Assembly: GCF_900107395.1 (NCBI RefSeq)
Contig: NZ_FNPW01000010.1
Span: forward strand, 124,001 to 188,000
Source of the DNA: Pseudomonas sp. NFIX28
GTDB taxonomy: Bacteria; Pseudomonadota; Gammaproteobacteria; Pseudomonadales; Pseudomonadaceae
Length of the DNA: 64,000 nt
Direction of reading: 5' to 3'
Below the pieces are notes generated by a model. The model did not search any database. It saw only the letters and a list, made by a program, of their open reading frames with translations, and had not been told where the DNA came from. The translations under genes and the position numbers were made by a program. Of the stretch, positions 25,876 through 35,365 are shown piece after piece (the first letter of the stretch is position 1; the number at the start of each line of letters is the position of its first letter).

Positions 25876-27075
25876 TTAGGCCGCGCTGAACAGCTTGTGC
25901 GGGTCGATGACGAATTTCTTCGGCACGCCGGCGTCGAACTCGCCGTAGCCACGCGGGGCGTCGTCCAGGCTGATGACCTGCACGCCGACCACTTCGGCAA
26001 TGTTGATGCGGTCCCACATGATGGCTTGCATCAGTTGGCGGTTGTACTTCATCACCGGGGTCTGGCCGGTGTGGAAGCTGTGGGACTTGGCCCAGCCGAG
26101 GCCGAAGCGGATGCTCAGGCTGCCCATCTTGGCCGCGGCGTCCACGGCGCCCGGGTCTTCGGTGACATAGAGGCCGGGAATGCCGATCTTGCCGGCAACC
26201 CGCACCACGCCCATCAGCGAGTTGAGCACCGTGGCCGGCGCTTCGTGCTGGACGCCGGCATGGCCGTGGCCGCGGGCTTCGAAGCCCACCGCGTCGACCG
26301 CGCAATCGACTTCCGGCTCGCCGAGCAGCGCGGCGATCTGTTCGTGCAGCGGGGTGTCCTGGGACAGGTCGGCGATTTCAAAACCCTGGGCCTTGGCGTG
26401 GGCCAGGCGCACCGGGTTGACGTCGCCGACGATCACCACCGCCGCGCCCAGCAGGCGGGCGGACGCGGCAGCGGCCAGGCCTACCGGGCCGGCACCGGCG
26501 ATATAGACGGTGCTGCCCGGGCCAACGCCGGCCGTCACCGCGCCGTGGTAGCCGGTGGGCAGGATGTCGGAGAGGCAAGTCAGGTCGCGGATTTTCTCCA
26601 TGGCCTTGTCGCGGTCCGGCAGTTTCAGCAGGTTGAAGTCGGCGTAAGGCACCAGCACGTATTCGGCCTGGCCGCCGGTCCAGTCGCCCATGTCGACGTA
26701 GCCGTAGGCGCCGCCGGCGCGGGCCGGGTTGACGGTCAGGCAGACCCCGGTGTGTTGCTCCTTGCAGGAACGGCAGCGCCCGCAAGCCACGTTGAACGGC
26801 ACCGAGACCAGATCGCCGAGCTTCAGGTTCTCGACGCCGCTGCCCTTCTCCACCACCTCGCCGGTGATTTCGTGACCCAGGACCAGGCCGACCTGGGCGG
26901 TGGTACGACCGCGCACCATGTGCTGGTCGGAACCGCAGATATTGGTGGATACCACGCGCAGGATGACGCCGTGCTCAATCTTCCTGCCGCGCGGGTCCTG
27001 CATTTTTGGATAGTCGATTTTCTGTACTTCGACCTTGCCGTTGCCGAGATACACGACACCACGATTACCAGACAT
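25876..27075 (-). CDS. fdhA: Glutathione-independent formaldehyde dehydrogenase
   Basis: 399 aa, the length of the P. putida enzyme. Zinc-dependent medium-chain dehydrogenase: catalytic-zinc residues in STNICGSDQHM and GHEITGE, structural-zinc cysteines in CGRCRSCKEQHTGVC, and NAD site VYIAGAGPVGLAAAASA. It oxidises formaldehyde, using tightly bound NAD. It is the last gene of the glyA-soxBDAG-purU-fdhA row and removes formaldehyde released by sarcosine oxidation. Confidence 0.95.
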   Translation of the reverse strand: MSGNRGVVYLGNGKVEVQKIDYPKMQDPRGRKIEHGVILRVVSTNICGSDQHMVRGRTTAQVGLVLGHEITGEVVEKGSGVENLKLGDLVSVPFNVACGRCRSCKEQHTGVCLTVNPARAGGAYGYVDMGDWTGGQAEYVLVPYADFNLLKLPDRDKAMEKIRDLTCLSDILPTGYHGAVTAGVGPGSTVYIAGAGPVGLAAAASARLLGAAVVIVGDVNPVRLAHAKAQGFEIADLSQDTPLHEQIAALLGEPEVDCAVDAVGFEARGHGHAGVQHEAPATVLNSLMGVVRVAGKIGIPGLYVTEDPGAVDAAAKMGSLSIRFGLGWAKSHSFHTGQTPVMKYNRQLMQAIMWDRINIAEVVGVQVISLDDAPRGYGEFDAGVPKKFVIDPHKLFSAA

Positions 27076-27174
27076 GCTTTCACCTCGCTGTTGTTTTTAT
27101 GAAACCGCGCCGCCGGAAAAAGGCAGCACGCAGAGTGCTCGGGTACAGATGCTGTTTCGTCTTCAAAATCGTTT

Positions 27175-27239
27175 TGCGAGCAAGCTCGCTCCTACAGAGG
27201 ATTGCGTGCGTCTGTAGGAGCGAGGCTTGCCCGCGATGG
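27175..27239. repeat. REP pair, type A
   Basis: GCGAGCAAGCTCGCTCCTAC and GTAGGAGCGAGGCTTGCC as an inverted pair with a spacer of about 20 bp, in the gap between purU and fdhA. Confidence 0.85.
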
Positions 27240-27256
27240 CCGCAAAGCGACCTGTG

Positions 27257-28114
27257 TTAAAGCACCACCGTCCGGTTAGCGTTGAGGAACACCCGCCGTT
27301 CGATGTGGTAACCCACGGCCCGCGCCAGGGTCAGGCCTTCGATATCGCGCCCCTTGGCAATCAGGTCCTCGGGATAATGGCTGTGGTCCACCACTTCCAC
27401 GCCCTGGGCGATGATCGGGCCTTCGTCCAGGTCGTTGTTGATGTAGTGCGCGGTGGCGCCCACCAGCTTCACGCCCTTGTTGTAGGCCTGGTGATAAGGC
27501 TTGGCGCCCTTGAAACCGGGCAGCAGGGAGTGGTGGATGTTGATCGCCTTGCCATCGAGCTTGCGGCACAGCTCCGGCGACAGCACTTGCATGTAGCGCG
27601 CAAGGATCACCAGTTCCGCGCCGGACTCCTCGATCACCTGCCACACCTGGCGCTCCTGGGACGGTTTGTCGTTGGGGTCCAGCGGGAAGTGGTAATACGG
27701 GATCTGGTGCCAGTCGGCCAACGGCTTGAGGTCCGGGTGGTTGGACACCACCGCCACCACGTCCATCGCCAGCTGGCCGATGCGCTGGCGGTACAGCAGG
27801 TCGTTGAGGCAGTGATCGGCCTTGGAAACCATGATCACCACTTTCGGCCGGTGCTGCGGCGGGGTCAGCTCGACATTCATGTCGAAGGCCCGGGCACGCT
27901 CGGCCAAACCGTCGCGTAGGCCCTGCTCGTTGAAGTCGTCGGGCTGGCGGAATTCCACGCGAATGAAAAAACGCCCCGAAAGCCGGTCATCGAAGGAATG
28001 GTGCTCGGTGACATAGCAGCCCTGCTCGAACAGAAAGCGGGTCACCGCGTCCACCGTGCCAAGCACGCTGGGGCAGTCGGCGGTCAAAATCCATGTGTCG
28101 GGGGCGCGGCTCAT
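27257..28114 (-). CDS. purU: Formyltetrahydrofolate deformylase
   Basis: 285 aa. The N-terminal ACT domain (TWILTADCPSVLGTVDAVTRFLFEQ) is followed by a formyltransferase domain with the catalytic Asn-His pair in INIHHSLLPGFKGA and the Asp in NNDLDEGPIIAQG. It hydrolyses 10-formyl-THF to formate and THF, restoring free THF needed as acceptor during sarcosine demethylation. ATG 28114 has AGGAG upstream. In the sox row, flanked on both sides by REP repeats. Confidence 0.95.
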   Translation of the reverse strand: MSRAPDTWILTADCPSVLGTVDAVTRFLFEQGCYVTEHHSFDDRLSGRFFIRVEFRQPDDFNEQGLRDGLAERARAFDMNVELTPPQHRPKVVIMVSKADHCLNDLLYRQRIGQLAMDVVAVVSNHPDLKPLADWHQIPYYHFPLDPNDKPSQERQVWQVIEESGAELVILARYMQVLSPELCRKLDGKAINIHHSLLPGFKGAKPYHQAYNKGVKLVGATAHYINNDLDEGPIIAQGVEVVDHSHYPEDLIAKGRDIEGLTLARAVGYHIERRVFLNANRTVVL

Positions 28115-28158
28115 AATGCGGTGGCTCCTTTTGTTATGGGTAACCGCTTCGCGGTTGT

Positions 28159-28222
28159 TCGCGGGCAAGCCTCGCTCCTACGGTTCGTTGCGGACCTGTA
28201 GGAGCGAGGCTTGCCCGCGAAG
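28159..28222. repeat. REP pair, type A
   Basis: Inverted pair CGCGGGCAAGCCTCGCTCC / GTAGGAGCGAGGCTTGCC between soxG and purU. Confidence 0.85.
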
Positions 28223-28228
28223 GCAATC

Positions 28229-28861
28229 TCAGGCCTGGACGCTGAGGCCGTATTCGGCGGCGGCATCCTGCAGCCACAACCACCAGTAATCGGAGAAGCT
28301 GCGGCGGATCACCAGTTCCCAGGTGTCTTCGCCCATGCGGCGGATCACCAGTTGCGACTTGGCGAACACCGTGCCGACGGCCTTGCCCACCGGGAAATTG
28401 TTCGGGTGCACGTCGTAGCTGGTGGACTTCATCAGCACTTCGCGCACCTTCGGGCCGGACAGCTCGAGGATCTGCTGGCCACCACTGACGTTGACGATCT
28501 GGATGTGCAGGTCGCCCAGCGCTTCGCGCAGTTTCTTCTCGGCGGCGAACTCTTCACCGCTCGGCACCACCAGCAGCCATTCGTCCGGCCCCATCCACTG
28601 CAGGCTGGTTTCGCCCTTGGCGACCACGGTCAGGGCCACTGGCAGCTCCAGGCCCAGGGCCTTGTGCACGCCGGCAGCGAAGGCCGGGTCATGAGCATCG
28701 CCACGGATGGTCAGGTGACCGAGGAGTTTTTTCTCGCGCAGGGTCACGCCTGCGTTCTTGCGGCCCTTGCCCACCAGGCTGGCGAGGTCGGCATGGTGCA
28801 GCGACGACTCGGCTTTGGCGCCAGTGGTCGGGCGCTGTTGGTAAACGTTGACTGCGGTCAT
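28229..28861 (-). CDS. soxG: Sarcosine oxidase gamma subunit
   Basis: 210 aa, family size. Contains the typical GPDEWLLVVPSGEE and the C-terminal region with VIRRSFSDYWWLWLQDAAAEYG. The gamma subunit stabilises the heterotetrameric sarcosine oxidase and resembles part of the aminomethyltransferase-like fold. It follows soxA, but with a 156-bp REPIN-filled gap rather than tight coupling. Confidence 0.95.
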   Translation of the reverse strand: MTAVNVYQQRPTTGAKAESSLHHADLASLVGKGRKNAGVTLREKKLLGHLTIRGDAHDPAFAAGVHKALGLELPVALTVVAKGETSLQWMGPDEWLLVVPSGEEFAAEKKLREALGDLHIQIVNVSGGQQILELSGPKVREVLMKSTSYDVHPNNFPVGKAVGTVFAKSQLVIRRMGEDTWELVIRRSFSDYWWLWLQDAAAEYGLSVQA

Positions 28862-28904
28862 AGAGCACCTGTCTTGAAATTCTGTTGTGCGAAAACCACC
28901 GATC

Positions 28905-29010
28905 CTGTAGCCGCTGCCGCAGGCTGCGAACGACTGCGAAGCAGGCGCCGCTCTTGATGGCGCCGGAAGGTTCTTCGAACCTTATCGCAGCCTTCGGCAG
29001 CGGCTACAGG
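28905..29010. repeat. REPIN, type B (short class), inside the sox operon
   Basis: TGTAGCCGCTGCCGCAGGC at the left and GCCTTCGGCAGCGGCTACAG at the right. The spacer of about 55 bp resembles those at 48831 and 56323. It fills the soxA-soxG gap. Confidence 0.85.
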
Positions 29011-29017
29011 ACCTTTG

Positions 29018-32000
29018 TTAAACGTTCTGGCGATCGCCTTTCGGATCGAAGAACACCGAAGAAACGATTTCCGCCTCGATCACCGTGCCGTCGGCCAATG
29101 GCGCGAACACCCGCTCGCCCATCCGCTTCAGGCCGCCCTTGACCACGCCCATGGCAAACGAATAACCCAGGGAGTTGTGGGCATAGCTGGAGGTCACGTG
29201 ACCGACCATGCTCATCGGGATCGCCTGTTTGGTGTTGAACACCAGTTGCGCGCCTTCCGGCAGCCACTGGTTCGGGTCGATCGGTTTCAGGCCCACCAGT
29301 TGCTTGCGCTGGTCACGCACGCAGTCTTCGCGGTTCATGCCACGCCAGCCGATCCACGAGAACGGTTTGGTGCGACCGACACACCAGCCCATGTTCAGGT
29401 CGTCCGGGGTCATCGAGCCGTCGGTGTCCTGGCCGACGATGATGAAGCCCTTCTCGGCCCGCAGTACGTGCATGGTTTCCGTGCCGTACGGGGTCAGGTT
29501 GTACTTCTTGCCGGCCTCGACGATCTGCTCCAGTACGCCCATGGCGTAATCGGCCTGGACGTTGACTTCGTACGACAGCTCGCCGGTGAAGGAAATGCGG
29601 AACACCCGCGCCGGCACGCCGCCCACCAGGCCTTCCTTCCAGGTCATGAACGGGAAGCCGTCCTTGTCCAGGTCGATGTCGGTGACTTCGCTGAGCAGCT
29701 TGCGGCTGTTCGGCCCGGACAGGGTCATGGTCGCCCAGTGGTCGGTGACCGAGGTGAAGTACACCTTGAGGTCCGGCCATTCGGTCTGCTGATAGATCTC
29801 CAGCCATTGCAGGACGCGCGCCGCGCCGCCCGTGGTGGTGGTCATGATGAAGTGGTTTTCGCCGACGCAGGCGGTCACGCCGTCGTCGAAGACCATGCCG
29901 TCTTCCTTGCACATCAGGCCGTAGCGCGCCTTGCCCACGTCGAGCTTGGTCCAGGCGTTGGTGTAGATGCGGTTGAGGAACTCACGGGCGTCCGGGCCCT
30001 GGATATCGATCTTGCCCAGGGTCGAGGCGTCGAGCAGGCCGACGCTGTCGCGCACCGCCTTGCACTCGCGCTTGACCGCGGCGTGCAGGTCTTCGCCGTT
30101 CTTCGGGAAGTACCAGGGGCGCTTCCATTGGCCGACGTCCTCGAATTCGGCGCCGTTCTTCACATGCCACGAATGCAGGGCGGTGAAACGCACCGGCTCG
30201 AAGATGTGCCCGCAGTGACGGCCGGCCACGGCGCCGAAAGTCACCGGCGTGTAGTTCGGACGGAACATCGTGGTGCCCATCTGCGGGATGCTCACGTTCA
30301 GCGAACGGGCCGCGATGGCCAGGCCGTTGACGTTGCCGAGCTTGCCCTGGTCGGTACCGAAGCCCAGCGCGGTGTAGCGCTTGACGTGCTCGACCGACTC
30401 GAAGCCCTCGCGGGTCGCCAGTTCGATGGCGGCGGCGGTGACGTCGTTCTGCAGATCGACGAATTGCTTGGGCGCGCGCGCGGTGCCTTTTTCATGGGGC
30501 ACCTGGAACAGCGCCAGGGTCGGCTCTTCCACGCGGCTCAGGGCCTTGGGCAGTACCGCTTCCACGGCCTTGAAACCCGCTTCGCTGGCAGCGCGCACGC
30601 CACCTTCAAAACCGTCGGCCAGGGAGTCGCCGAGGCCGTAGACGCCGTTGATGCCGCCGACGCACACGCGTTTCTGCGGTGCTTCGCCCGGCACGAAGCC
30701 GAGGATGTCTTCACGCCAGATCGGCTTGCCGCCCAGGTGCGACGCCAAGTGCACCACCGGGCTGTAGCCGCCGGAGCTGGCAATCAGGTCGCAGTCCAGC
30801 CACTCGCCGGGGCTGGTGACTTTGTGGGCCTTGACGTCGATCGCCGCGACGCGGGCGCCGGTCACATGCTTGCTGCCACGGGCTTCGATCACCGCACTGG
30901 AGGTGAGGATGCGAATGCCCTTGGCGCGGGCTTCTTCCACCAGCGCGCCGCGTGGGTTGTGACGGGCATCGGCGATGGCCACCACTTGCAGGCTGGCGTC
31001 GAGCCAGTCCAGGGCCACACGGTAGGCATGGTCGTTGTTGGTGCTCAGCACCAGCTTCTTGCCCGGCGCCACGCCGTAGCGGCGCACGTAGACCGAGACC
31101 GCGCCGGCCAGCATGTTGCCCGGCACGTCGTTGTTGCCGTAGACCAGCGGACGCTCGCAGGCGCCGGTGGCCAGCACCACGCGCTTGGCGCGCACCCGGT
31201 GGATGCGCTGGCGCACCTGGCCGATCGGTGCACGGTCGCCGAGGTGGTCGGTCAGGCGCTCGTGAATGGTCAGGAAGTTATGGTCGTGGTAGCCGTTCAC
31301 GGTGGCCCGTGGCAGCAGGGTCACGTCCGGCAGTGACTTCAGCTCGGCAACCACGGTGGCGACCCACTCGGCCGCCGGCTTGCCGTCCAGGCTTTCGCGG
31401 CTGTCCAGCAGGCTGCCGCCGAATTCTTCCTGCTCGTCGGCGAGGATCACCCGCGCACCGCTGCGCGCAGCCGCCAGGGCCGCGGCCAGGCCGGCAGGGC
31501 CGGCGCCGACGATCAGCACGTCGCAGTGCTGGTTCATGTAGTCGTAGGTGTCCGGATCGTTCTCGGTCGGCGAGCGGCCAAGACCGGCAGCCTTGCGGAT
31601 GTACTTCTCGTAGGTCATCCAGAACGATTGCGGATACATGAAGGTTTTGTAGTAGAAGCCCGGCGGCATCAGCTTGCCGCCGACCTTGCCGAGAATCCCC
31701 ATCATGTCGTTGTTCACGCTCGGCCAGCCGTTGGTGCTGGTGGCGACCAGGCCCTGGTACAGCGCCTGTTGGGTAGCGCGCACGTTGGGGATCTGGGTGG
31801 CTTCGGTGGCGCCGATCTGCAGCACCGCGTTCGGCTCTTCGGCACCGGCGGCGAAAATGCCGCGCGGCCGGGAATACTTGAAGCTGCGACCGATGATGTC
31901 CACGCCGTTGGCCAGCAGGGCAGCGGCCAGGGTGTCGCCTTCGAAGCCTTTATAAGTCTGGCCGTTGAAGGTGAAGCTGAGGACTTTGTTGCGGTCGATG

Positions 32001-32035
32001 CGTCCGCCGTTGGACAGGCGATTGGACTGGCTCAT
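29018..32035 (-). CDS. soxA: Sarcosine oxidase alpha subunit
   Basis: 1005 aa. The N-terminal 2Fe-2S-like fold (FNGQTYKGFEGDTLAAALLANGV) is followed by an NAD-binding pyridine nucleotide-disulfide domain (DVLIVGAGPAGLAAALAAARSG, about 173-194). A C-terminal aminomethyltransferase (GcvT-like) domain, from about 600 on, hands the methyl-derived carbon to tetrahydrofolate. With SoxB/D/G it converts sarcosine to glycine, H2O2 and formaldehyde or 5,10-methylene-THF. The start overlaps the soxD stop by 4 bp. Confidence 0.97.
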   Translation of the reverse strand: MSQSNRLSNGGRIDRNKVLSFTFNGQTYKGFEGDTLAAALLANGVDIIGRSFKYSRPRGIFAAGAEEPNAVLQIGATEATQIPNVRATQQALYQGLVATSTNGWPSVNNDMMGILGKVGGKLMPPGFYYKTFMYPQSFWMTYEKYIRKAAGLGRSPTENDPDTYDYMNQHCDVLIVGAGPAGLAAALAAARSGARVILADEQEEFGGSLLDSRESLDGKPAAEWVATVVAELKSLPDVTLLPRATVNGYHDHNFLTIHERLTDHLGDRAPIGQVRQRIHRVRAKRVVLATGACERPLVYGNNDVPGNMLAGAVSVYVRRYGVAPGKKLVLSTNNDHAYRVALDWLDASLQVVAIADARHNPRGALVEEARAKGIRILTSSAVIEARGSKHVTGARVAAIDVKAHKVTSPGEWLDCDLIASSGGYSPVVHLASHLGGKPIWREDILGFVPGEAPQKRVCVGGINGVYGLGDSLADGFEGGVRAASEAGFKAVEAVLPKALSRVEEPTLALFQVPHEKGTARAPKQFVDLQNDVTAAAIELATREGFESVEHVKRYTALGFGTDQGKLGNVNGLAIAARSLNVSIPQMGTTMFRPNYTPVTFGAVAGRHCGHIFEPVRFTALHSWHVKNGAEFEDVGQWKRPWYFPKNGEDLHAAVKRECKAVRDSVGLLDASTLGKIDIQGPDAREFLNRIYTNAWTKLDVGKARYGLMCKEDGMVFDDGVTACVGENHFIMTTTTGGAARVLQWLEIYQQTEWPDLKVYFTSVTDHWATMTLSGPNSRKLLSEVTDIDLDKDGFPFMTWKEGLVGGVPARVFRISFTGELSYEVNVQADYAMGVLEQIVEAGKKYNLTPYGTETMHVLRAEKGFIIVGQDTDGSMTPDDLNMGWCVGRTKPFSWIGWRGMNREDCVRDQRKQLVGLKPIDPNQWLPEGAQLVFNTKQAIPMSMVGHVTSSYAHNSLGYSFAMGVVKGGLKRMGERVFAPLADGTVIEAEIVSSVFFDPKGDRQNV

Positions 32036-32361
32036 ACCTTCTCTCCCAGAGCCTGCGTGGCCGCTTTCGGGCTATCGGTCTTGTCGGTGAATTGCGGCTT
32101 GGTACCGATCTTGTAGGTTTCGAGAATCTCGTAGGTCACGGTGTCGCGGGTCGCGTTGAAGTACTGGCGGCAGCCGGCGGCATGGATCCACAGCTCGTGG
32201 TGCAGGCCGCGAGGGTTGTCGCGGAAGAACATGTAGTCGCCCCACTCCTCGTCGGTGCAGCTGTTCGGGTCCAGCGGACGCGGGATATGCGCCTGGCCGG
32301 ACGAATGGAATTCCTCTTCGGAGCGCAGTTCGCCGCAGTGAGGACAGAAGATATGCAACAT
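32032..32361 (-). CDS. soxD: Sarcosine oxidase delta subunit
   Basis: 109 aa with the zinc site of the family: Cys6 and Cys9 in FCPHCGE plus His60 and Cys64 in WIHAAGC. A small structural subunit of the heterotetrameric enzyme. 15 bp after soxB; its stop overlaps the soxA start by 4 bp. Confidence 0.96.
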   Translation of the reverse strand: MLHIFCPHCGELRSEEEFHSSGQAHIPRPLDPNSCTDEEWGDYMFFRDNPRGLHHELWIHAAGCRQYFNATRDTVTYEILETYKIGTKPQFTDKTDSPKAATQALGEKV

Positions 32362-32376
32362 GTGGGATTTCTCCTG

Positions 32377-33627
32377 TTAGTGGGCGACGGCAGCAGCGCC
32401 GTGTTCGTCGATCAATGCACCGTTGTGGAAACGGTCGATGGAAAACGGCGCGGCCAGCGGGTGCATCTCACCCTTGGCCAGGCTCGCGGCGAATACGTTG
32501 CCCGAGCCCGGGGTGGCCTTGAAGCCGCCGGTGCCCCAACCGCAGTTGAAGAACATGTTCGGTACCGGCGTCTTGGAGATGATCGGGCAGGCGTCCGGCG
32601 TGGTGTCGACGATGCCGCCCCATTGGCGGTTCATGCGTACCCGCGAAAGGATCGGGAACATCTCGACGATGGCCTGGATGGTGTGCTCGATCACCGGGTA
32701 CGAACCGCGCTGGCCGTAGCCGACCCAGCCATCGATACCGGCGCCGATCACCAGATCGCCCTTGTCGGACTGGCTGATGTAACCGTGCACCGCGTTGGAC
32801 ATGATCACGCTGTCGATGATCGGCTTGATCGGCTCGGACACCAGCGCTTGCAGCGGGTGCGATTCGATCGGCAGGCGGAAGCCCGCGAGCTTGGCCATGT
32901 GCCCGGAGTTACCGGCGGTGACCACGCCGACGCGCTTGGCGCCGATGAAGCCCTTGTTGGTCTCGACGCCGATGCACACGCCGTTTTCCTTGCGGAAACC
33001 GATGACTTCGGTCTGCTGGATCAGGTCCACACCCAGGGCGTCGGCGGCACGGGCAAAGCCCCAGGCCACGGCGTCGTGACGGGCCACGCCGCCACGGCGC
33101 TGGACGGTGGCGCCCAGCACTGGGTAGCGGGTGTTTTTCGAGCAGTCCAGGTACGGAATCTCGTCGGCCACTTGCTTGGCGTTGAGCAGCTCGCCGTCCA
33201 CGCCGTTAAGGCGGTTGGCGCTGACCCGACGCTCGGAATCGCGGATGTCCTGCAGGGTGTGGCACAGGTTGTAGACGCCGCGCTGGGAGAACATCACGTT
33301 GTAGTTGAGGTCCTGGGACAGGCCTTCCCACAGTTTCATCGCGTGTTCGTACAGGTGCGCCGACTCGTCCCACAGGTAATTGGAACGCACGATGGTGGTG
33401 TTGCGCGCGGTGTTGCCGCCGCCCAGCCAGCCTTTCTCGACCACGGCGACGTTGGTGATGCCGTGCTCCTTGGCCAGGTAGTAGGCGGTCGCCAGACCGT
33501 GCCCGCCGCCGCCGACGATGACCACGTCGTAGACCTTTTTCGGGGTCGGCGTGCGCCACATGCGCTGCCAGTTTTCATGGTGGCTGAGGGAGTGCTTGAA
33601 GAGGCCGAAGCCCGAATAGCGTTGCAT
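32377..33627 (-). CDS. soxB: Sarcosine oxidase beta subunit
   Basis: 416 aa. FAD-binding motif VVIVGGGGHGLATAYYLAKEHG (about 35-56) and GGGNTARNTTIVRSNY. The VARHDAVAWGFA segment contains the histidine expected to carry covalent FMN. This subunit oxidises sarcosine's N-methyl group. ATG 33627 (MQRYSGFGLFKHS) is chosen because GGAG lies 9 bp upstream; an ATG two codons earlier is too close. It follows glyA by 23 bp. Confidence 0.96.
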   Translation of the reverse strand: MQRYSGFGLFKHSLSHHENWQRMWRTPTPKKVYDVVIVGGGGHGLATAYYLAKEHGITNVAVVEKGWLGGGNTARNTTIVRSNYLWDESAHLYEHAMKLWEGLSQDLNYNVMFSQRGVYNLCHTLQDIRDSERRVSANRLNGVDGELLNAKQVADEIPYLDCSKNTRYPVLGATVQRRGGVARHDAVAWGFARAADALGVDLIQQTEVIGFRKENGVCIGVETNKGFIGAKRVGVVTAGNSGHMAKLAGFRLPIESHPLQALVSEPIKPIIDSVIMSNAVHGYISQSDKGDLVIGAGIDGWVGYGQRGSYPVIEHTIQAIVEMFPILSRVRMNRQWGGIVDTTPDACPIISKTPVPNMFFNCGWGTGGFKATPGSGNVFAASLAKGEMHPLAAPFSIDRFHNGALIDEHGAAAVAH

Positions 33628-33650
33628 AGTCATTTACTCCAAAACCGCAC

Positions 33651-34904
33651 TCAGCGATAAACCGGGAAGTCCGCGCACAGGGCCGATACCTGACGAGCGA
33701 CATTGGCCTCGACATCGGCATCGCCGAGGTGGTCGAGGATGTCGCAGATCCAGCCGGCCAGCTCCACGCACTGGGTAACCTTGAAGCCGCGGGTGGTCAC
33801 CGCCGGGGTGCCGATACGCAGGCCGGAGGTCACGAACGGCGACTGTGGATCGTTCGGCACGGCGTTCTTGTTCACGGTGATGTGCGCGCGACCGAGGGCG
33901 GCGTCCGCATCCTTGCCGGTCAGGCCCTGGCGGATCAGGCTGACCAGGAACAGGTGGTTGTCGGTGCCGCCGGACACTACATCGTAGCCGCGTTTGATAA
34001 ATACGCCGGCCATGGCCTGGGCGTTGTCGATCACTTGCTGCTGGTAGGCCTTGAAGCCAGGCTCCAGCGCTTCCTTGAAGCACACCGCCTTGCCGGCGAT
34101 CACGTGCATCAGCGGGCCGCCCTGGGCGCCCGGGAACACCGCGGCGTTGAGCTTCTTCTCGATTTCTTCGTTGGCCTTGGCCAGGATCAGGCCGCCACGC
34201 GGACCGCGCAGGGTCTTGTGGGTGGTGGTGGTGACCACGTCGGCGTAAGGCAGCGGGTTGGGGTACAGGCCAGCGGCGACCAGGCCGGCGACGTGGGCCA
34301 TGTCGACGAACAGCAGCGCGCCGACCTTATCGGCGATCTGGCGGAAGCGTGGGAAGTCCAGGGTCTTGGAGTAGGCCGAGAAGCCGGCAACGATCATCTT
34401 CGGCTTGCACTCGACGGCCAGGCGCTCGACTTCGTCGTAGTCGATCAGCCCGGTGTTGGTGTCGATGCCGTACTGCACGGCGTTGTACAGCTTGCCCGAG
34501 GACGACACCTTGGCGCCGTGGGTCAGGTGGCCGCCGTGGGCCAGGCTCATGCCCAGGATGGTGTCGCCGGCTTGCAGCAGGGCCAGGTACACGGCGCTGT
34601 TGGCCGAGGAACCGGAGTGCGGCTGGACGTTGGCGTAGTCGGCGCCGAACAGTTGCTTGGCGCGCTCGATGGCCAGGGCCTCGACCTTGTCCACGTGTTC
34701 GCAGCCACCGTAGTAGCGCTTGCCGGGGTAGCCCTCGGCGTATTTGTTGGTCAGGCCGCTGCCCTGGGCCTGCATCACCCGCTTGCTGGTGTAGTTCTCC
34801 GACGCGATCAGCTCGATGTGATCTTCCTGACGTTGCTCCTCGGCATTCATGGCCGCCAGCAGTGCATCGTCATAACCCTGGATTTGGTCTTGCTTGCTGA
34901 ACAT
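33651..34904 (-). CDS. glyA: Serine hydroxymethyltransferase
   Basis: 417 aa, PLP enzyme. The lysine for PLP is in VVTTTTHKTLRGPRGG (about 220-235), with YYGGCEHVDKVE and HSGSSANSAVYLALL as further signatures. It interconverts glycine plus 5,10-methylene-THF and serine plus THF, using both products of sarcosine oxidase and feeding SdaB. First gene of the row; ATG 34904 follows GGGAGAG. A family copy for housekeeping is expected elsewhere in the genome. Confidence 0.96.
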   Translation of the reverse strand: MFSKQDQIQGYDDALLAAMNAEEQRQEDHIELIASENYTSKRVMQAQGSGLTNKYAEGYPGKRYYGGCEHVDKVEALAIERAKQLFGADYANVQPHSGSSANSAVYLALLQAGDTILGMSLAHGGHLTHGAKVSSSGKLYNAVQYGIDTNTGLIDYDEVERLAVECKPKMIVAGFSAYSKTLDFPRFRQIADKVGALLFVDMAHVAGLVAAGLYPNPLPYADVVTTTTHKTLRGPRGGLILAKANEEIEKKLNAAVFPGAQGGPLMHVIAGKAVCFKEALEPGFKAYQQQVIDNAQAMAGVFIKRGYDVVSGGTDNHLFLVSLIRQGLTGKDADAALGRAHITVNKNAVPNDPQSPFVTSGLRIGTPAVTTRGFKVTQCVELAGWICDILDHLGDADVEANVARQVSALCADFPVYR

Positions 34905-35114
34905 CGCGTCTCTCCCAGCGGCGGCGGTGCGCCTTTCGTCTCGGTGAGGCACGTACCATGCGGCAGTGCCCTTTGGATGCGATGGTATGGCCGGCGCTGA
35001 CCGGTCAAATGCCTATGGACGCCACGCAAAGGTGCGTTTACGACATGGCCTGGCGCAGAGAGACCCAGACCCGTGCACGCCACGCCCCGAAGGCTCTATG
35101 TCGGTGGCTTGCCC

Positions 35115-35141
35115 GCGACCGCCAGCGACCAGTGGCGCGAC
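35115..35141 (+). promoter_or_regulatory. Candidate GbdR-type half-sites upstream of glyA-sox
   Basis: Three GCGAC cores at 35115, 35125 and 35137, spaced 10 and 12 bp. They lie about 210 bp upstream of the glyA start, between it and a REPIN. The first two read GCGACC. The half-site core recurs at the other betaine/carnitine promoters in this window. The link to GbdR is inference. Confidence 0.35.
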
Positions 35142-35166
35142 AACTTTCGGGTTGGCGTGTCGCATC

Positions 35167-35310
35167 TGTAGCCGCTGCCGAGCCCGCGAGGCTGCGCTCG
35201 AGGACGCAGTCCTCGCAAAACCTGCACGCGGTTTGCCAGGAAGGACAGGTTGTCCGTTTTACGACCGCTTCGCGGCCGAGCGCAGCCTCGCAGGCTCGGC
35301 AGCGGCTACG
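35167..35310. repeat. REPIN, type B (long class)
   Basis: GTAGCCGCTGCCGAGCCCGC at the left and GGCTCGGCAGCGGCTAC at the right. The spacer (about 100 bp) matches, in inverted orientation, the spacer of the element at 38364. Together with the half-sites this accounts for the 461-bp gap between glyA and the TraX-like gene, apart from unremarkable sequence. Confidence 0.85.
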
Positions 35311-35365
35311 AGCGTTCGTGCCTACAACGGTTCGGCGCAAATCGCGTGCGATGACGGCGCAGCCA

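Noticed and set aside
29015..31336. 773-codon plus-strand open frame opposite soxA
   Set aside because: Composition shadow of soxA; that gene's family match and operon position leave no room for a second gene.
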